DNA from: Bryopsis sp. KO-2023
Taxonomy: Eukaryota > Chlorophyta > Ulvophyceae > Bryopsidales > Bryopsidaceae
NCBI GenBank assembly: GCA_030272585.1
Contig: BSYQ01000004.1
Location: forward strand, 1,612,001 to 1,676,000
Direction of reading: 5' to 3'
DNA: 64,000 nucleotides
Part shown: positions 18,334-30,800 of the stretch, piece by piece
Layout: the number at the start of each line of letters is the position of its first letter
Numbering within the stretch: the first letter of the stretch is position 1
The notes under the pieces: model-generated
The model's input: the letters and a program-made list of their open reading frames with translations, nothing else
What the model was told of the DNA's origin: nothing
Databases searched by the model: none
Translations under genes and position numbers: made by a program

Positions 18334-20148
18334 ATGGCTGCCGACACACCCGCCGCAATTATTGCGAGGTTGGAAGCGGAGGTAGCTCAAAAAGAAGAGG
18401 AGCTGCAGCACTTTGTTACGACCGCAGAGGAGGTGCTGCAGAACAATGAGGCCTTAACCCGGCAGCTCTCAGAGTTGAGTGACCGGACGAAAGCAGCTGA
18501 GGCTGCGAAGGAGGCAGCGGAGAAAGCCAAGGAAAAGGCGGAGGCGGAAAAGAAAGAAGCGGAGGACAAGACTAAGGTCTTGGAAGAAAAATTGGAATCC
18601 ATGAAGCTGAAGAAGCAGCGGTTCCAATCTCACATGATGGCTAACCATCGTGAGAACGACCTCCGTAAGCAAGCTCTCGGGGGAATAGTGGATCGATTTA
18701 CCGCGGTAGAGGAAACGCTGCAGCAAGCTGTAGCAACCGCGTGGAATGCAGCAGCCAACAACCTTAAGAAGGAATTGGCAGAACAAGAGCTGCAGATCGA
18801 TTTGCTGGGAGAGTCCCTCAGAGACGGCTCTGAAAAATTACAAGTGCAGAGCGAAACAACGGACAAGATGCTGCGTTTGAACCCGGCGGTACCAGCACCA
18901 CGGGTGCGGGAAGAACTGGATCGCCAAGTCCAAGTTCTGTTGTCAAACGCAACACTTGATCTGGAACCGTCCAAGGACGATGATGCGGGAGGCTCAAGCA
19001 AGGGCAAGGGGAAAGGGAAAAACAAACGCCCAAGCTCGCCGTGTAGGGATGAAGATCCACACGGAAAGAGAAGGCGAGAGGACGGTGACGATGAAGGTGG
19101 TGAGCCACCGAGGGATCGTAGGCCTGGAGATGCAGCAAGAGCCAACTTGTTACTCAAGTTAAAGGCTGCCGCAGTAAAAACTCCAGCACCCTCACAACCA
19201 GCACCAACAGTTCAGACTCCCGGGGATGAGGCTACCGCAATAGCACCGGGGGAGGACCTCTTCGACATGAGAGAGGAGGAGCTTTTGGATTTGGATTTCA
19301 ACGAAGAACTTGACTTCGGTAGTCCACCTCCTAGGCTTGAGGGTCCTAGTTCTGAACTGGAGGACGGGGAAATCAGGAATGATGAAGGGCCAAGCCAGGT
19401 GACAGAGGTTCAGCGTGCGGTCCATCCACCGTTGGAGTTAGCTCCAACAGAAGCAGCACTTCGGGCTTTCCGAGAAAAGGTTAAGCTTAGAAGGTTAAGG
19501 GCGGCTGCTCAGGACAAAGTGGATGCTGCACCCAGCGAAGTGAACCTGTCACGGGAGGATATCGAGGAGGCTTGCAACCCCATCACTGCGTCAGAGAAAT
19601 GGCCGAAGGTCCAATATACTAACCCCAGGGACCGAGCCTTGCAAAATTACCGCGGCAACCGGCACTTTCACGAGTTGCCCATGTGCATTTGGTGCGGGAG
19701 AAGCCCAATGCAAGCAAGTGCTCAGCGGCTGACGCAGAAGCGGTATTCCGTCCTTCCTTGTGGGTATCACCTTGTGTGTGATGCTCACTGGTTGGCATAC
19801 TCGATGCTGGGGCGCATCGTTACCGCGGTGCAAAAAGTCGCCGAAGTGGACAACAAGTCCATTGCCACCGTCTCCCCATTCTCTCTACCTGCCCATATGT
19901 TGAAGCTGACACGCTCGACGTTCGAAGAAATCCCTCCGTTCCCAGCTGAGCACGAGAAGTTGCCACACTGCAATATGTGTGTGAAGCGGCAGCTTAAGGT
20001 GTCCGGCATCACAAGGGATCTGCCATTCCTTAAGTCCAAGAGGGTGGCTGCCGCATTTGATCCCTGTGTCCGGTATCGTGCAGTGCAGCAGGCGCATGCG
20101 CAGGAGCAACGTGCTATACAGCAAGCACAAGCGCAGGAACAGCGTTAA
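18334..20148 (+). CDS. Third ORF of chromovirus B: coiled-coil protein with C-terminal Cys/His zinc-finger region
   Basis: The 604-aa ORF starts at the ATG at 18334. The frame is open upstream to 18250 but without another ATG. Residues about 5-175 form a long Ala/Glu/Lys coiled coil. A Lys-rich patch near 225-250 may be a nuclear signal. The middle is acidic. The C-terminal third has CIWC near 451, then PCGYHLVCDAH about 21 residues later, then CNMC near 546. This repeats the C-x2-C, C-x2/3-H-x2-C-x2-H, C-x2-C layout of element A's third ORF. A short Gln/Ala repeat ends the protein. No signal peptide or membrane segment. Function unknown. Confidence 0.82.
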   Translation: MAADTPAAIIARLEAEVAQKEEELQHFVTTAEEVLQNNEALTRQLSELSDRTKAAEAAKEAAEKAKEKAEAEKKEAEDKTKVLEEKLESMKLKKQRFQSHMMANHRENDLRKQALGGIVDRFTAVEETLQQAVATAWNAAANNLKKELAEQELQIDLLGESLRDGSEKLQVQSETTDKMLRLNPAVPAPRVREELDRQVQVLLSNATLDLEPSKDDDAGGSSKGKGKGKNKRPSSPCRDEDPHGKRRREDGDDEGGEPPRDRRPGDAARANLLLKLKAAAVKTPAPSQPAPTVQTPGDEATAIAPGEDLFDMREEELLDLDFNEELDFGSPPPRLEGPSSELEDGEIRNDEGPSQVTEVQRAVHPPLELAPTEAALRAFREKVKLRRLRAAAQDKVDAAPSEVNLSREDIEEACNPITASEKWPKVQYTNPRDRALQNYRGNRHFHELPMCIWCGRSPMQASAQRLTQKRYSVLPCGYHLVCDAHWLAYSMLGRIVTAVQKVAEVDNKSIATVSPFSLPAHMLKLTRSTFEEIPPFPAEHEKLPHCNMCVKRQLKVSGITRDLPFLKSKRVAAAFDPCVRYRAVQQAHAQEQRAIQQAQAQEQR

Positions 20149-20324
20149 GGAGGAGGGAAAAGGAGTTATCGTCGACCAAGTGTGTGCGTGCAGCAGCTGT
20201 CAGAGACGTCCGAGCAAGAGACAGGTCCAAGACAGTTGGGTGTGGGTATGGGAGTGGGTTAGTTTTGTGTTTGTGTTTTTGTGTTTTGTTTTTCTTTGTG
20301 TTTCGGTGTGCGTGGGCGCCCACT

Positions 20325-20342
20325 TTTTGCGGGGGGGGCGTA
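20325..20342 (+). other. Polypurine tract, chromovirus B
   Basis: GCGGGGGGGGCGTA lies directly before the TG of the 3' LTR, in the same position as the G-run of element A. Confidence 0.6.
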
Positions 20343-20776
20343 TGTTAGTATTTTCTAGTACTTGAGCGCTGTACGAGGTAGTCTGGGATAGAGTCTAGGG
20401 TGGCTGACGCATGTGGGTTCACGAGTAAGACAGATTAGACCCAGAGTTTGGGGCATGCGTCAGCGTACTACACTTAGGGGTACTTAAGAGGCCCACTCGT
20501 TGTTTTGACATTCTCTTATTTTACTTGTAAGAACTCGGGATTCGTGGGATTGGTGTGTTCCCGCTTGTGTGTGTGTTTGTGTGTGTGTGTGTCTAAGTGT
20601 TTGCCTGACGCAATCACTTATCCAACCAAGTGCTCTAGTAGCGTTCACAACCGCGCTAGCTAGAGAGTTGTCTAAACCAACAAACCCCACAAGTATACTT
20701 GCGTTAGCCAGCAAGTTATCACGAATCCAACCAACACAGCCAACCACTATTGCGCCACCCACAAGCTTCACTATCA
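20343..20776 (+). repeat. 3' LTR of chromovirus B
   Basis: 434 bp, matching the 5' LTR base for base in my reading, and followed by the target duplication CTCTT. Confidence 0.95.
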
Positions 20777-21089
20777 CTCTTTCCTCAATTCTGTTCGAGT
20801 GCCAGGCACATGTTCCTTCTTGCGACTGCGAGATTGTCCATTTGCTGAAAAACCAGGCAGCATGACATCACCCACCCCTTCGCAACGTTGATCATTTCCA
20901 ATCTGGTTGGCAGATTCAGGCATTTGCACAGCGCAGACTGCAAACTCCCTGGCAATGTTACATTTTGTGACGATCCTATTTTGGGCCACTGGCACCTGGA
21001 AAAAAGATGAATAATTGCTCACTGGGACTCCACTGAATCACAGGATGTTTCAATCGAGGCAGAATCCTAATTCATACTGCGAGTTCAAT
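20777..21089 (-). pseudogene. Fragment related to the 5' exon-intron junction of the repeat-module gene
   Basis: On minus, an intron-like stretch ending TTTTTTCCAG is followed by a short frame starting VPVAQNRIVTKCNIA. At 34540-34680 the repeat gene has the same intron sequence, the same TTTTTTCCAG acceptor and an exon opening VAQTKITKKCNIA. Similarity covers the acceptor intron and about 15 codons, then fades. The frame ends soon after and chromovirus B sits against it. Best read as a decayed partial duplicate. An independent short exon cannot be excluded. Confidence 0.5.
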
Positions 21090-24000
21090 GGATTGAAGTG
21101 CTTTTCTTTTTGCACTCAGGAATCTCTGAGCTTCAAACTCGGGACCTGTGATGTCTACCACTGTGCCCACTTGTTGACATTTCGCTGTGCAAACCTGTTT
21201 TAGAAGTTATGACTCAAAGTTAAAAAAAAAAAAAATCCAGATAAAAAACCTTGCACTCCTTTTTGGTTGCGTATCCCACCTTGCGGAATTGAGCGAGCAA
21301 AGGCTTGATGTCGCTTTTCCTATTTGTAGTTTCGTCCTGGTCCAAAACGTCCAGAGCGGAGAAAGAGTGATAGACAGCAGTTGGGGAGGTCGTTCGAGAG
21401 AGACCTTCACAGAATCGACACGTGTGTGAAACTGCAGTCGTTCAACAAGCAACGTTTTACACAACCCTTAGAGAAACCCCTTCGACAACAACAAGAATAG
21501 TCTCCACTAATATACCCCAGCCTAACTACTCGAAACGTCGGCCTGTGCAACGAAAACTCCTCTCACGAATACAGCCCGACGACTCATCCGCTCGTCACCC
21601 CTAAAGGCCAGTAACGCCCCCTCCCGGACACTAGAGTCCACACGCCGCCACAGGCGCCAGATACAGAAACTTCACCAGTTCATCTCGGCTAGGTGATAGT
21701 CATACTAAAAAACGAAGTTCTTGCGTCGGGCGTCAGGTGCAAGAAGTCGGCACATAAACACGAACGAGTTTGGTTGGGATTTTCGACAGCGTTGAGTCGG
21801 TTGAGCTCTCTCTCTCTCTCAAACTCTTCAAGGGTAAGATACAGAGGTGCCCATAGGCGAGGCTCCCTCGAAAACTGTTGAAGGAAAATCAAACAGGGGT
21901 TGCAACCAATCAAGGGGAAACAAAATGCGGCTGCGATCAGCGAACGAGCAAGGATGTGAAGGGGACGCTTACCCTCGCTTGTTTTGAAGCAAAACAAAAT
22001 TTGTAGACGAAAGGCAAGCGAGGCCGAGGTTTTCACAGGTGCAGCTTGGTGCTTTATTTTCACTTGTTCAGGACGGGCAATTCGTATCACTGACGCGAAA
22101 AATTCGAGGCAATTCGCCAGGTGTGCATACAGTACAAGTCTTGGGACGATGTTGCGACTGGTTTACTTGCATTGGGTTTTTGTTGTCTGCATTCCTCATC
22201 CTGTTCTTGAAACCCACACGGGGTTAAAAACAAAACCGCGCTGCGGCTCATTTGAATTCGTCGTGTCTTTGACTCGGTGGCAATGTTTAGTTCCCGCTTT
22301 TCGCAACGTTACGCACGCACTGAGAAGCGTGTTGTTTTTATTCTGCTCGACCCATGCATGAAGATTGGGTGAAGCTATATATCCTAAGTATAAGCTGACA
22401 CGGAAAGGTGCTTCAGGAAACTGTTCAGGTGCTAACGGCCTCACGTCGCAACAGAAGTCTCTTATTGCTTAGAAGGACGTGTGAATTATGTCATTGTGGT
22501 ATTTGTTGAAGCCATATTTCGCCTTCGAACCTATCTTAGACTTTTTTAGACTTTTAATTGTTTTGGGTTAATTTTTTCGATCCAGCCCCACCTTTCTCCT
22601 CGAGAGAGAGCAACAATTATAATAATAAATTTAATAATTACTCATCTTTCGTGGGTTTTTCAGTTTTATTTTTTTAGAACAGTGGGCCCGTTTCGCTCAG
22701 TCGCTTGGTGGAAGGAAGGGCTAATAAGGAAAACAGTTTTGTTCCAGAAGTGATTTTCTTTTGATGAACATTGGAACAGTATCTTCTTGTTTAGTGAACC
22801 GGCAAATGTGGAACATAATCCTGTAACGTATTTTTGGAAAGTGATGAATTTTGGAGGCAAAAACAAGCAAGGTTCAGGGTTGAGTTTTCGTTGAAAAAAG
22901 GAAAAGGGTCTGCAAGAATCCAGCATTTGTATGTTTCGTATGGAGTGCTGATTGAACCGACGGCCATTTGGTAAATGGAGGGTGGAATTTTCGTAGGCAC
23001 GCCTTTGGGTTTGTGAGAGCACACTGGCAGTTGGAGTGTTCAAGGTCCAGAAACAGTTCACGTCATGAGATCTCGAAAATTTTCTTCTCTGTTCGCCCCC
23101 CCCCCAAAAAAATGAACAACCCTCAAAACCAAGCCAGACAGAAAAACAAAAAAAGACGTCCCTTTCGTCTCTGCACCTGTTGTTGTTGTTCTTCTTTCTT
23201 TCATCACCAAAAATTTGCAGCCAAAGTGTTCTTGCAAAATCCTCAACTGTGAAGCCTTAGAAAGTGTGTGCTGGAATAAAATCCCACGTTTTTGATCTGA
23301 ATCTTTACTGCAATTCCACAAAGATAAATATCAGTGTCGAATTAATTTGGGTTGAGATGTTTGATGGCTAGTCTTTGCAAAGTTCTTTCATACACTGTCC
23401 GGTTGAAACCATCTTCCTGGATGAGGGATTCACCTTGGGTTGTTAAAAACAATTTGTTTGTTTGATTTTTGTCTGGAACAAATAAGAAGTGTAGGTTTCT
23501 GTATGTCTCAAGTGTCAGCATTCTGGCTTTCGTCTCGAGCAAAATGGAAGCAGCTACAAAAAGAAAGGATAGAGTCCCGCGATGTCAGAACTACATCAAG
23601 GCGACTATTAATTTATTCATAGATGTGTGGAATGCCAGCCAATTTCAATCCACCTGCACTATCGAGGCCTTCCCTGACATCACACCTCAGTTACCTGTGG
23701 GTTCAAGGTACGGTGCCACCCTAAACCCCCTTATGCTGAATCCCCCTCTTTCCACTCTGCATTAGATTTGAACATGAGAGCGCAAGATGTTAGAACCTGC
23801 CTTTTTGGTCCCACATCAATTCTTGATGCTACATTTCATTCCAGAGTCCAAAGTTCCTCCAGCCAATCTCTCTCTACTTGACTGTTTCAGTCTGGTCCCC
23901 TGGATCCTGATTGTGAGCAAGAGAAAACAATTTTCTGCAACCAATGTGTGGAACTCCCCTCCTTCCCCCTTCACATCTTGAGCTACTAAAAAACGAATAT

Positions 24001-25043
24001 ATAATCCTTCCCATGTCTTTTTGCCAGCTTGATTACCATAAAATCTGCAAGAATGGTAGTGTGCCATTCGAAAACAATCAGGCAGCAGCGTCGCTCTGTG
24101 CTGATTCTAATGAATTGGACACAACGAGGCCCTTCATTGAAAAGAACCTCTGCACCCAGAAATAACATCATCAAGGGATCTATAATCAAAGTGAAAGACT
24201 GCCAGTGGCAGCATTGTATGGGGTAGGGTCAGTATTCAAAGGTGACCAGCCAGGCAGCCCCTTCTCTCAGACGTGAAATATATTGCTAGTCGATTCTTAT
24301 GCAGGTGGATGGCAAACCTCTGAAGCAAGCTACCGCTATATGATTATCAGAGTGGGCGCACTTGAAAAGGCACTTGAAAAGGTTACTGCTCCTAACCAGC
24401 GGATTTTTAAACAATGTGGTTTGGGTGCGCGGCATATAAAGGAGGCGATTGATTGATTGATTGATTGTCCCATTTTGGTTTCAAGAGAAGCTAAGATATT
24501 TCCTTCCGTTTTCATACTTATTTTCGAGATAAACCCATGAATTTTCCCATATGAATGAATTGGTGTGGTCGAATGAAACACTAAAAGTGAGATGTTTCCT
24601 ATTTCCTTTCATGATTTTCATAGTTGATTTTTGAAGAAATAAGCAAATTTGTAAATTTTAAAGGTCATAAATCTCCACAGATTCCTCTCAATTTTCCCAA
24701 CGCGCAAATACTTCCTGGCTGTCAGGGTGCTTTTCCAGGAAACCCAGGATTTCGTTTGGCGCCAACGACGAAAGGAGGGCGCTTGGGGATACTTTTTTTC
24801 GTGGAGGACGACACGAGTTTTCGTGTTTTCGCAATTTTCGATTCCCCTGCACAGGTTGTGTGCCCGACGTCAACGACATTTCCTGGATCTCCAACCACTA
24901 CTCTGCGCATCGTCAATCGCCGATCGTCGATCGCTGTGGTGCTACTCCGGCCAACCAAAATGATTTGGTCTGTATCCATCAGGTCCCAGACCTTCGCAGC
25001 ATTCCCGCGTGGCTTATCCTTTTTGGCCTGTACGCAACATTTT
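21090..25043. other. Intergenic DNA of about 4 kb, no supported gene
   Basis: AT-rich sequence with T- and A-runs, a short GATT microsatellite near 24446-24468 and a C-run near 23098-23108. On minus, 24722-24979 is open and could hold a last exon of the neighbouring repeat gene (it follows a TACAG acceptor at about 25029), but phase is ambiguous. I see nothing else with exon-like structure. Confidence 0.5.
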
Positions 25044-27500
25044 TCATGCTAAGGCTTGTGTTGTGAGAACTCGAAAGCCTTGTAAAAACCTGCACCTTGA
25101 AATTTTCACCTTTTTTGCCTTCTTTTTGGATTTGACAATTACGGTGGCAACTTTGGCGGCGCCGACTGAAGATGATCCTGCAGCAGTGAAGTGGTGCTTG
25201 GCAGGAGTGATTTCGAGGGTGCATTGTCCTGTGCGGCCGCAAAGCTTCCCATATTTCTCGATGGGATCTTCTGATGGCATCGAATCAATGGCGATTTTGC
25301 AAGTCTGCAGTTCCACCCCGCACTCGTCGATCTCAAATTCAACGGTGGCGACCGTTTCCTGACGTTTCCCTTGTTCATCTGGAGGCGGTGGGCACACAAT
25401 GACTCGTCGCTCTTCCTCTTTGAACGAAATGAATTTCGTGAAAGAGGGTACAGAGGTGACAAAATCCGAAGCAACAGATCTGTTGAGTGCATTGGGTGCA
25501 ACTTTAGAGTGCATTTTTCCCAGCAAAAACATCTGCGCATTTTGTTCGCATTTTGATCTCGTACCCTCAACTCGATAAGCTGTTCGTTTCGAAGCCACCT
25601 CTTCTTCCTCGACCTCGTCCACCTCTTCGATATCATCATCCCCTCCCAAGCGGTGTCGCACTGTGCCAGCTTTCGCAACTATTTCTGCGAGCATTGTCTG
25701 GATCGCAGACTCCCAACTTCCCAGCTCAATCTCAAGAATTACATCTTCCACCCCGATCAAAAACTTCTTCCTTCTTCTGCTCTTGTTTCTCCTCTTTTTG
25801 GCGCCTGGACCCAAATGATGGTTTTCATCAAAAATCATCTCCCCCGCCATGAAATCCCCTAAAGGCGTTCCGATTACCCCAAACAAAAAAGAAATCAAAT
25901 CCCTGCATGGAGAGAAATCTCTGGACGGAAAACGCGTTGCATAGCGCAGCCCTCAGAAAAATGCAACTCAACATTTCAAGAAAACAAACCATTATCACCT
26001 TGACATTCCTGAACATCTCCTCCTTCTTCCTGGGAGTGTTCGCTCTTTCGGAGGGTAGCGATGCCGAATTGCCTCGCAATGCCATCAATTTCCATCATCG
26101 CCAACCTCCCCTCCAGAACGTCAGGCCGCACTTCATACTCCACTCCCGAAACATTCTCAATTTCCAGTCGTTTTCCCCGCATCCTTCTTTTTATTTCTTC
26201 AGTTTCCTGAGATGCCTCCTCAAACAACACCCTTTCCCTGACGATCACAACGATGTCGTGGCCGGACGGCGATGTGAGAGTTTTTTCGCCTTTGTCGACC
26301 TCCCTCGTTAAGGGAAGGTTCTTCCGCGATTTGGCCCACACAGCACCATGCTTCGATGCTGTTTCCTCAAGGGGCATGTGAGAAACGAGCGTCTCAAGTT
26401 TCTCAAGCTCCAATTCGTGATCATCTTTTCCTGTACTGATCACCACCTTCTCTACCCGATTCACCCCATCCTCGTCCGAGCACTCCTCCGCAAGGTAGCG
26501 AAGTTTTGTAGGATCCAGGTGCGGGGAAATCTCTTGCACAAGCTTTCCATGCTCCTCGATTAGGAAGAGCACTGGTTGTTGCCTGATCGAGCTTTCGAAG
26601 GTTCCCAGTTCTATTTCGTGTTGAACGGTGGCAACTTGCCGCCGCCGAATTCTAATGATACAGGCCACCTTTCCTTCTGCCTCATTGGCAACGACACGCT
26701 TTCCCAGTGGCGTCGACCCTGGAGAATCGGCCGTGCCATCCACGTTGGGAACTATGCTGCGGGGATTTGAAGTTCCATGCTTCTCTAAAACGTCAGACAG
26801 CCCCATCCGCAGGCCACAGTTTTCGAAAGCAGGCACATCTGCATAGCAATGCACATTGTCATGCAAGACAATAGCGACGTCGAAAGTCGTCTCTCCGAAA
26901 TCTCCAGGAATCGCGATCTTCGTCACATTGTAACAAATGTCCCGGCCATCCCCACACATCGTCCATCTAACTTGTTGCTCAGGATTGGGGACGAACTTTC
27001 CGTTGTGCTTGGACACAATTGCCTTCGTCGCCAATTGTTTGGGGTCTTCATATTGCTCCATAATGTGAAGCGGAACGTAGCATGTTTTGTCGGCGTGCTT
27101 CACAACAGCCATCTCTCGTTCCCCAGATGGCCCAGCCAGAGAAACAGTTGTCAATACCGTTTTGCTATCGACACCCCCTTCATCCTGAACAAGCCGCCCC
27201 TTGGAAGAGAGGTCGCCATGCTCAGAAAAGATCTCAGCGAGGGGATGCCCCGAACTCCCATCGTGTGTTTGTATGGTCTGTTTTGATACGATCTCGGTCG
27301 CCTGAACCACCGTACCGCGGGAGTATTTCGCAACCGCGTTTTCAAACCTGTCCAAATCGAAGCCATACCTTTGGCCACCATGTTCCACGATCGCAACATA
27401 TTTCCCGCTCATATCATTGCCATTTTCTTGCATGACCAGATGCTTCAGTCTATCGCCAGCCACATCTTCGACGTATCGAACCTCGACAGGCGAAGTGTAA
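25044..27500 (-). pseudogene. 3' half of the transposon-split repeat-module gene
   Basis: Two coding blocks on minus: 27497-25999 and 25858-25044, joined by a 140-bp intron (25998-25859; donor CAAG|GTGATA, acceptor CTTTAG|GGG) that keeps frame. The protein is made of repeated modules of about 35-40 conserved residues with variable spacers: a strand like VAIVEHGGQRYGFDLDRFE, then a helix-like stretch, then KHG/EHG/KYG. About six units are visible in this half. The last block ends with a Lys-rich tail. The true C-terminus may lie in a further exon, since donor-like GTGCAG occurs before the stop. The frame is open through 27498 up to the transposon boundary, so this half has lost its own start. 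Confidence 0.75.
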
Positions 27501-27534
27501 GGGTTTACGAACTTGAAAAGTTGTTTCGCGTTAC
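27501..27534 (+). repeat. Left terminal inverted repeat of the DNA transposon
   Basis: The 34-bp repeat starts GGGTTTACGAA and ends TTTCGCGTTAC. It pairs with 31711-31744 in inverted orientation with four mismatches (positions 3, 12, 15 and 17). Confidence 0.93.
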
Positions 27535-27874
27535 CCCCCCCCCTCCTTTTTCTTGGAAATGGAGGGGGGAATCAGGAAATTTTGTAAAGCAGGCCGAAGT
27601 AATTGATTTTTGAAATTTTGAAAGCGCCCCGAGCCTTCTTATCTCGTGAGGATGCTAAATATGCCTTCTTTTCGGTCAATTACCCTCGGGGTGCGTCTGT
27701 GGGGGAATAATCCTAAATTTCTGTCAGACCCGCGCGCTTCGGTTGACATGGAAAGCCTTACTACGAAATGAGTCTCTCCAAAAACGATCATTCCGAACGT
27801 ACGAGCATTGTACCGCAACATTTTTGTGTCAAACCTACCCACTTTCCTTGCAGCCCTGCAACTTCGAACGAAAT

Positions 27875-30800
27875 ATGAAAGTGGTTCTCCTCCACGTTCA
27901 AGACGGCGAGCATAAGTCTCTTCAGCGTCCTTTGTCGATACTCCTTTCTGAGGAAGAGACTTGGTTGGAAGTTCTAAAAAAAAAGGGGCCGAGAGAACTT
28001 CCACCCACCCACCTACTGGAACTATGGACAGCCGATAAGACAGGCAATTTCCATAAATGTGAGGCACGCTTGATCACATGTTGCGCGTGGGAACATGTGG
28101 ATGCTGTTGGTGTTAAACAAGCTCGGTTTGTTATAAACAAGGAGGTGGAGATGGGGGTTTCCAGCATGGGTGAATCTTCTCAGCCCCCCCCTAAATCGGC
28201 TTTTGATGTATTGATGAAGAATGCAAAAAAACACGTTCATTTCGTGAAAAAAAGGAAGGATATCTGTGGGTATGACAAGGTTTTTAATCTCCTTGTCGAG
28301 TGGATGGAGATAGGGGGGTTTGGTTGTACCTTTTCTCAGGTGGAAAGGACTAAAGCTTTCCTAGAGAAAGCTGCAAGTTTTTTCTTCAAATTGACACAAG
28401 AAGTTGTCGATGGGGTGAATGCAAAGAACCCTCGTGATCTACAGATTCCAAAGGAATTTCTGGGGGAGTTTTCAGCGAAAAATCCCGAAAAGAATTTGCT
28501 CGACAGAAAAATTGTGGGACATAAAAAGAAACCAACAAGTTCAAAAATTTTGACAGATTGTTTGATCGAATTGGGGGCACTCGAATATATGATTTGGGCC
28601 ACAGAGCAAGAAGGTCTTCGTGATTTGTTTTTTAAACTTCTACAGGCGAAAAGAGCATTATCACACTACTTCAGATATTTGGAAGGGGCTATTGAGAGAA
28701 CGACAAGAGCCCATGAGCGAGAAGAAACTGAAATCGTTGAAAATTCAAAAGTGAAATGGATAGGAAAGCTTCCTCAGAAATCGACAGTTGCGGCTCGCTA
28801 TGCGAAATTGAACGAGGCAATAACAAGATCAGAGAGGTACAAGGTTCTCTACCTTGTTGATTTTTTCCCCACTTTTGAGAACAGGACTCAAAAATTTCGG
28901 TTTCTTTCTGGTCTTGAGCTCGATTATTCAATTCAGCTGTGGAGCTACGTGCCAGGTGGAAACCACGATGGTGTACATTGCTTGTGGAAAGTACACGATC
29001 AAAAGCGCGATTTGGATGGAACAAAAAACATGCAATGTATTGCTGAGTGTTTGAGAGAGGCTGAGGCTTATTTTTCCAGAAGAATGCGCCAAAAACTGAT
29101 GGAGTTATATTGCAGTCCAATTGCAAAAATGCCTAAAGCTATGGCAAGGCATTTGTTGAGAGAATATTTGGGCGATGCTTCAGCTCCGGTGTCGAGGAAC
29201 CAGCATGAAGTAGATGTTCGACTTCAGTTGATATTGGGAGGTTGTGAAAATGCTGGTTTTCTTCAGGATTTCAGAGCAATGAATGGGCGAAAGGATGATC
29301 CAGAAATTGGAAAATTCTTTGAAGCTTTGGGGACTGTGATTGATCAAAGGGCAGAAGTTCATGAAAGGAGGCATGGACAGACTCTATACAAGCCCCTTGC
29401 ATTGTCAACGAAAGGATTGATAAATGAAACCATTTCTTTCCTGAAAGACAAGCATTGCACTGAAGATTTATCGACTGTTGGGGTCAAGGTGCCATCAGAA
29501 AGATGGGTACAGCTGCAGTTTCAGCCCAAAGATCCGACTTCCAGAGCAGGGCTGCAATACACGGGGAGATTTCAAGTGAGATGGCGAATACAAAGGGGTT
29601 TGCTGCGGAAATGGCACATCGACAGTCATTATGTCAATGCGCTGTGGCGGTACATTGATCAGTTTTGCATAGAAAACAGGCAAAACACATTGTTGGTGTC
29701 TGTTGATGATAAAGCAAAGGGATCTATAGGTGAGCCGGAGGAACCGGTTCTCATCTCAAAAAAAACTGCAAAAAAGAGTTTAGCACATGCTGATTTGGAG
29801 CTTGGATGTCTGGATCATGATTTTTGCGTATGCTCGTTCACTCCAAGCGCTCTGCTTCGCATAGATATACCAGAGGATATTAATTCGGGATCTTTTTATC
29901 GAGGTGACTTGTTTGTTGTCACAAAAGACACCATTACACAAGCATCCAACACGTGGTCTCATCTTGTGGAGCTGGAAAATGCGATGATGGATGAGGAGGT
30001 GGGGAAACCTATTGTTGTCGTTCAAAGTGATGGGGGCCCTGACAGGAATATCAAATTCGCGACAGTGAAAATTTGCTGGTTGGGTTTCTTTATAAGGAAT
30101 GATATCGACTATTTGGTGGTAACACGGACTTGCCCTGGACACTCCTTCAGAAATCGAGTGGAAAGATGTATGTCAGTCTTGAATATGGGCCTTCAAAACG
30201 TTGCATTGGCGAGGAATAGACTGGAAAACGAGGTCTTTGAGAGACAAATGCACAGTGCACACTCTATGGCTGGCATTAGAGACTTGTGCGCTTCAGTTGA
30301 TGGGTTTGAAGAGCAATATTTGGAGGCTGTTTCCCCAGCATTGAAGTTTGTTGACGAATCTTTCAGCAAATTGGAATGGACCGGGACACCTGTGCAATGC
30401 TTGGCGCCTGCCAAATCTGAAGAGGTATCATCATTGATGAACGAGATCCGAGAATTGATGTCGATTGATGATCCAACAAAAGTCTCATCCAAGGCATTAC
30501 TTGCAAATAAGTTTTTGCAAAGCATCATGAAGGAGCATGTGTTCGAGAGCGATTATATGTTGGTTATCAAGAAGAAGGTGGGATGCACCTGCCCATGGTG
30601 TGATGGAGAACAGCCAATAATTAAGAAGCCAAGACTGAAACGCGTGCCAGATTTTTTGCCCCTTCCTAGACCACAACAGCAGCGAGATGGGGAGGATGGC
30701 ACACTTCACTATGAAACGTATGAGGTGATGAAAGAATTGAAAGGAGAGCTGGGTGATTGTCACCAGCCGTCAAAAAACATGAAGGCCCATGATCATATCA

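Larger units (their letters stand above)
10657..20776 (+). mobile_element. Chromovirus B, complete Ty3/gypsy LTR retrotransposon (10.1 kb)
   Basis: Two 434-bp LTRs (10657-11090 and 20343-20776), both TGTTAG...CTATCA, read as identical throughout. They are flanked by the 5-bp duplication CTCTT (10652-10656 and 20777-20781). Inside are a primer-binding site, gag, pol with chromodomain, a third ORF and a polypurine tract. All ORFs are intact. Identical LTRs plus intact ORFs indicate a very recent insertion. It is the same clade as element A, judged by gag and pol layout and the third ORF, but diverged at the DNA level. Confidence 0.97.
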
